Source: an uncultured Fretibacterium sp. | GTDB lineage: Bacteria > Synergistota > Synergistia > Synergistales > Aminobacteriaceae | NCBI GenBank assembly: GCA_937915835.1 | Contig: CALGHA010000044.1 | Coordinates: 1-16,648, forward strand | Direction of reading: 5' to 3' | Length of the DNA stretch: 16,648 bases | In this document: positions 15,457 to 16,648 of the stretch, one piece after another | How positions within the stretch are numbered: position 1 is the first letter of the stretch | How the letters are laid out: every line of letters begins with the position of its first letter | Position numbers and translations under genes: made by a program | Notes under the pieces: model-generated | What the model saw: the letters and a program-made list of their open reading frames with translations, nothing else | Databases searched by the model: none | What the model was told of the DNA's origin: nothing

Positions 15457-16429
15457 TTGCGTCAACCTCAGATTTAGACAGAATATTTTTCCACATTCCG
15501 ACGTTCTTTATCGAAATATCAGGATTGAAAAATTCCCGCTTGTGTACGTGATCGCTCATGTCAAGACCGACAAAATCAGCAATGAGTTTCAGGGTTTCTT
15601 CGTAGTGAAAGACAATATCCTCAAACCTTAGAAATAACACTCTGGGATCATTTTTAAGCTCATTCTGCCCGCTTCTGGTATCTTGATACATCTTTATGTA
15701 TTTATCGACGCTTCTGTTTTTGGCAAATTCACGTCCAAGAGAATAATTCGTACCAATTAAATCAGCATAATTATCTCTAGGGTCCCTATCGACTACGATT
15801 AACTTTGCGTCTCTAAAATAATTCAGCTGAACATCATAATTAAACAAAGAGACAGCCTGATCTAAAATTACATGTTTCTCATCACTGGAAATCAACGGCG
15901 TAAACATATCATCGATATATTGCCTTGCAAGTTCGTAAAATTTCTGTTCATCAACATTCGTGTAATACGCTTTTTGGGACATTCGGAAGTCTGAATGCAA
16001 GATTCGAAATATCTTGTTCACAATACGCTTAAAGATAGATTTTGCCCAGCCCATTTTAAAGTCAAACATCCACCAATCTTCTTCATACTCGAAACTTACC
16101 AGAGAAGAAATAAATTTTTCAGTCGCGGGCCAGAAACTTCCATTGAAATGTTTGCAATAACTAAGCCCCATACTTATTTTTCTACGAGGCTGATCTAAAA
16201 ATTTCATGTAGCTTAGGAAATCTTTTATCGCAATATCGCCTCCGCCTTTGACAACAACAGCATGAAACAAATCATCTATTCCGTAGGGATCCTTTATTAC
16301 TCGAAATTCTGTACCTGGAAGGAAACAACTCTTAAACTCGTGAAGAATATCTACTACTGCGCTTGAACCTGACCAGCCATAACCAGATACTGAAATATAG
16401 TCATAAGTATTGGCAACTGGCAACTGCAT
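15419..16429 (-). CDS. Sulfotransferase-family-like protein
   Basis: Sulfotransferases move sulfate from PAPS to a hydroxyl or amine, often on surface glycans. Near the N-terminus VSGYGWSGSSAVVDIL (about residues 14-29) resembles the 5'-phosphosulfate loop. KLIVVDRDPRDNYADL (middle) matches the 3'-phosphate-binding RDPRD motif, and FLRFEDIV with a downstream helix is typical of the family. Length, 336, is normal. There is no signal peptide or membrane segment, so it would act in the cytoplasm. The 5' end is problematic: an in-frame TAG lies 9 bases before the only ATG (16429-16427), no ribosome site precedes it, and the ATG falls within a promoter -10 box. The gene looks somewhat more AT-rich than its neighbours, suggesting possible acquisition. 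The motif match is good, but the acceptor is unknown. Confidence 0.75.
   Translation of the reverse strand: MQLPVANTYDYISVSGYGWSGSSAVVDILHEFKSCFLPGTEFRVIKDPYGIDDLFHAVVVKGGGDIAIKDFLSYMKFLDQPRRKISMGLSYCKHFNGSFWPATEKFISSLVSFEYEEDWWMFDFKMGWAKSIFKRIVNKIFRILHSDFRMSQKAYYTNVDEQKFYELARQYIDDMFTPLISSDEKHVILDQAVSLFNYDVQLNYFRDAKLIVVDRDPRDNYADLIGTNYSLGREFAKNRSVDKYIKMYQDTRSGQNELKNDPRVLFLRFEDIVFHYEETLKLIADFVGLDMSDHVHKREFFNPDISIKNVGMWKNILSKSEVDAITSELSDFLYIR
16411..16426. repeat. 7-bp tandem duplication at the sulfotransferase 5' end
   Basis: GCAACTG occurs twice head to tail (16413-16419 and 16420-16426), with the period of 7 extending two bases left to 16411. On the coding strand it is CAGTTGC-CAGTTGC, occupying codons 2-6 of the sulfotransferase-like gene. 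Seven is not a multiple of three, so any gain or loss of a copy shifts the frame relative to upstream starts. Confidence 0.85.
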
Positions 16430-16455
16430 TTTACACTATTCATGACTTTTGTCAA
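16428..16455 (-). promoter_or_regulatory. Candidate sigma-70 promoter overlapping the sulfotransferase start
   Basis: On the minus strand TTGACA (16455-16450) and TAAAAT (16433-16428) are separated by 16 bases, a near-consensus arrangement. The annotated ATG overlaps the last two bases of the -10 box, so a transcript from this promoter would begin a few codons into the gene. A second, weaker candidate (TTGTTT, 18 bases, TATAAA) lies further upstream near 16485-16515. Confidence 0.5.
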
Positions 16456-16507
16456 TACCTCATCTTTCTTAAAATAATTTGAAAAGTTTTATAATCTTTC
16501 GTGGTAA

Positions 16508-16548
16508 AAGTAAACAAGAACTGCCAGAGATTTAATTTCCCCTGACAG
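16508..16548 (-). terminator. Rho-independent terminator after the cysteine-rich-tail gene
   Basis: On the minus strand CTGTCAGG (16548-16541) pairs with TCTGGCAG (16528-16521) over 8 positions, allowing G-T wobbles. The stem is followed by TTCTTGTTTACTTTT (16520-16506). It lies 21 bases past the TAA of the gene at the right edge and separates it from the sulfotransferase-like gene. Confidence 0.75.
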
Positions 16549-16568
16549 TCATAACACATTTTCAAGTC

Positions 16569-16648
16569 TTAGCCCGCACAGCCTCCTGCACATCCTTCAC
16601 ATCCGCCGCCGCATCCAACTCCGGACTTCCAGGCGTTTATAACCGGAA
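16569..16648 (-). CDS. 3' end of a gene with a glycine/cysteine-rich C-terminal tail
   Basis: Only the last 25 codons and the TAA (16571-16569) are in the window. They read PVINAWKSG followed by VGCGGGCEGCAGGCAG, with four cysteines spaced C-x3-C-x2-C-x3-C near the end. The frame is favoured because it stays open to the edge, has a strongly non-random Gly/Cys composition, and is followed at a normal distance by a terminator. Such tails may bind a metal or Fe-S cluster, or may be the modified core of a small peptide. I do not recognise the family, and the N-terminal part is missing. Confidence 0.6.
   Translation of the reverse strand, partial: PVINAWKSGVGCGGGCEGCAGGCAG

Noticed and set aside
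16354..16443. A 29-codon minus-strand ORF (MNSVKCSCQLP...) as an independent small gene
   Set aside because: It is better explained as the out-of-frame reading of an alternative start for the sulfotransferase-like gene; reported as a finding instead.
1..16648. CRISPR arrays, tRNA or rRNA genes, insertion sequences, integrases or attachment sites
   Set aside because: No regularly spaced repeats, cloverleaf-like sequences, transposase motifs or paired terminal repeats were seen on either strand.

Overview
The window looks like a chromosomal segment of a flagellated, diderm, anaerobe-type bacterium. My best guess is Synergistota, tentatively: the dxs-tlyA pair, an AddB-like nuclease with an Fe-S cysteine set, a flavoprotein/SLC13 permease pair under a LysR regulator, and dense AT-leaning operons all fit. 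No rRNA or other taxonomic marker is present to settle it. No tRNA, rRNA, CRISPR array, insertion sequence or phage gene was found.

Left edge (1-334): the first codons of a flagellar FlbD protein run off the window on the minus strand. Next to it is a short minus-strand reading frame of doubtful reality, then the start of a plus-strand operon.

Plus-strand operon (335-8714): seven tightly packed genes in the order tandem-GAF-like protein, DXS (isoprenoid precursor synthesis), TlyA-type rRNA methyltransferase, ankyrin-repeat protein, Wzm-type permease, Wzt-type ATPase with a C-terminal sugar-binding-like domain, and GDP-mannose 4,6-dehydratase. Several junctions overlap or use weak initiation sites, suggesting translational coupling. 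The run closes at a strong GC hairpin around 8717-8762, which can also terminate the facing gene. The last three genes form a cell-surface polysaccharide module: Gmd supplies a GDP-6-deoxyhexose precursor, and Wzm/Wzt would export the finished lipid-linked chain. No glycosyltransferases lie in this window.

Minus-strand block (8760-14407): a large AddB-like PD-(D/E)XK nuclease stands alone. An SLC13-type anion permease followed by an FAD-dependent oxidoreductase forms a two-gene operon with its own terminator. The divergent LysR-family gene (14545-15456) is the obvious candidate regulator.

Right edge (15419-16648): a sulfotransferase-like gene faces the LysR gene and overlaps it by 38 bases. 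Its 5' end is the strangest spot in the window. The only in-frame ATG lies inside the -10 box of a good promoter. A better-spaced ribosome site leads a different frame. A 7-bp tandem duplication sits between them whose copy number would decide which start is in frame. Beyond a terminator lies the 3' end of another minus-strand gene with a glycine/cysteine-rich tail.
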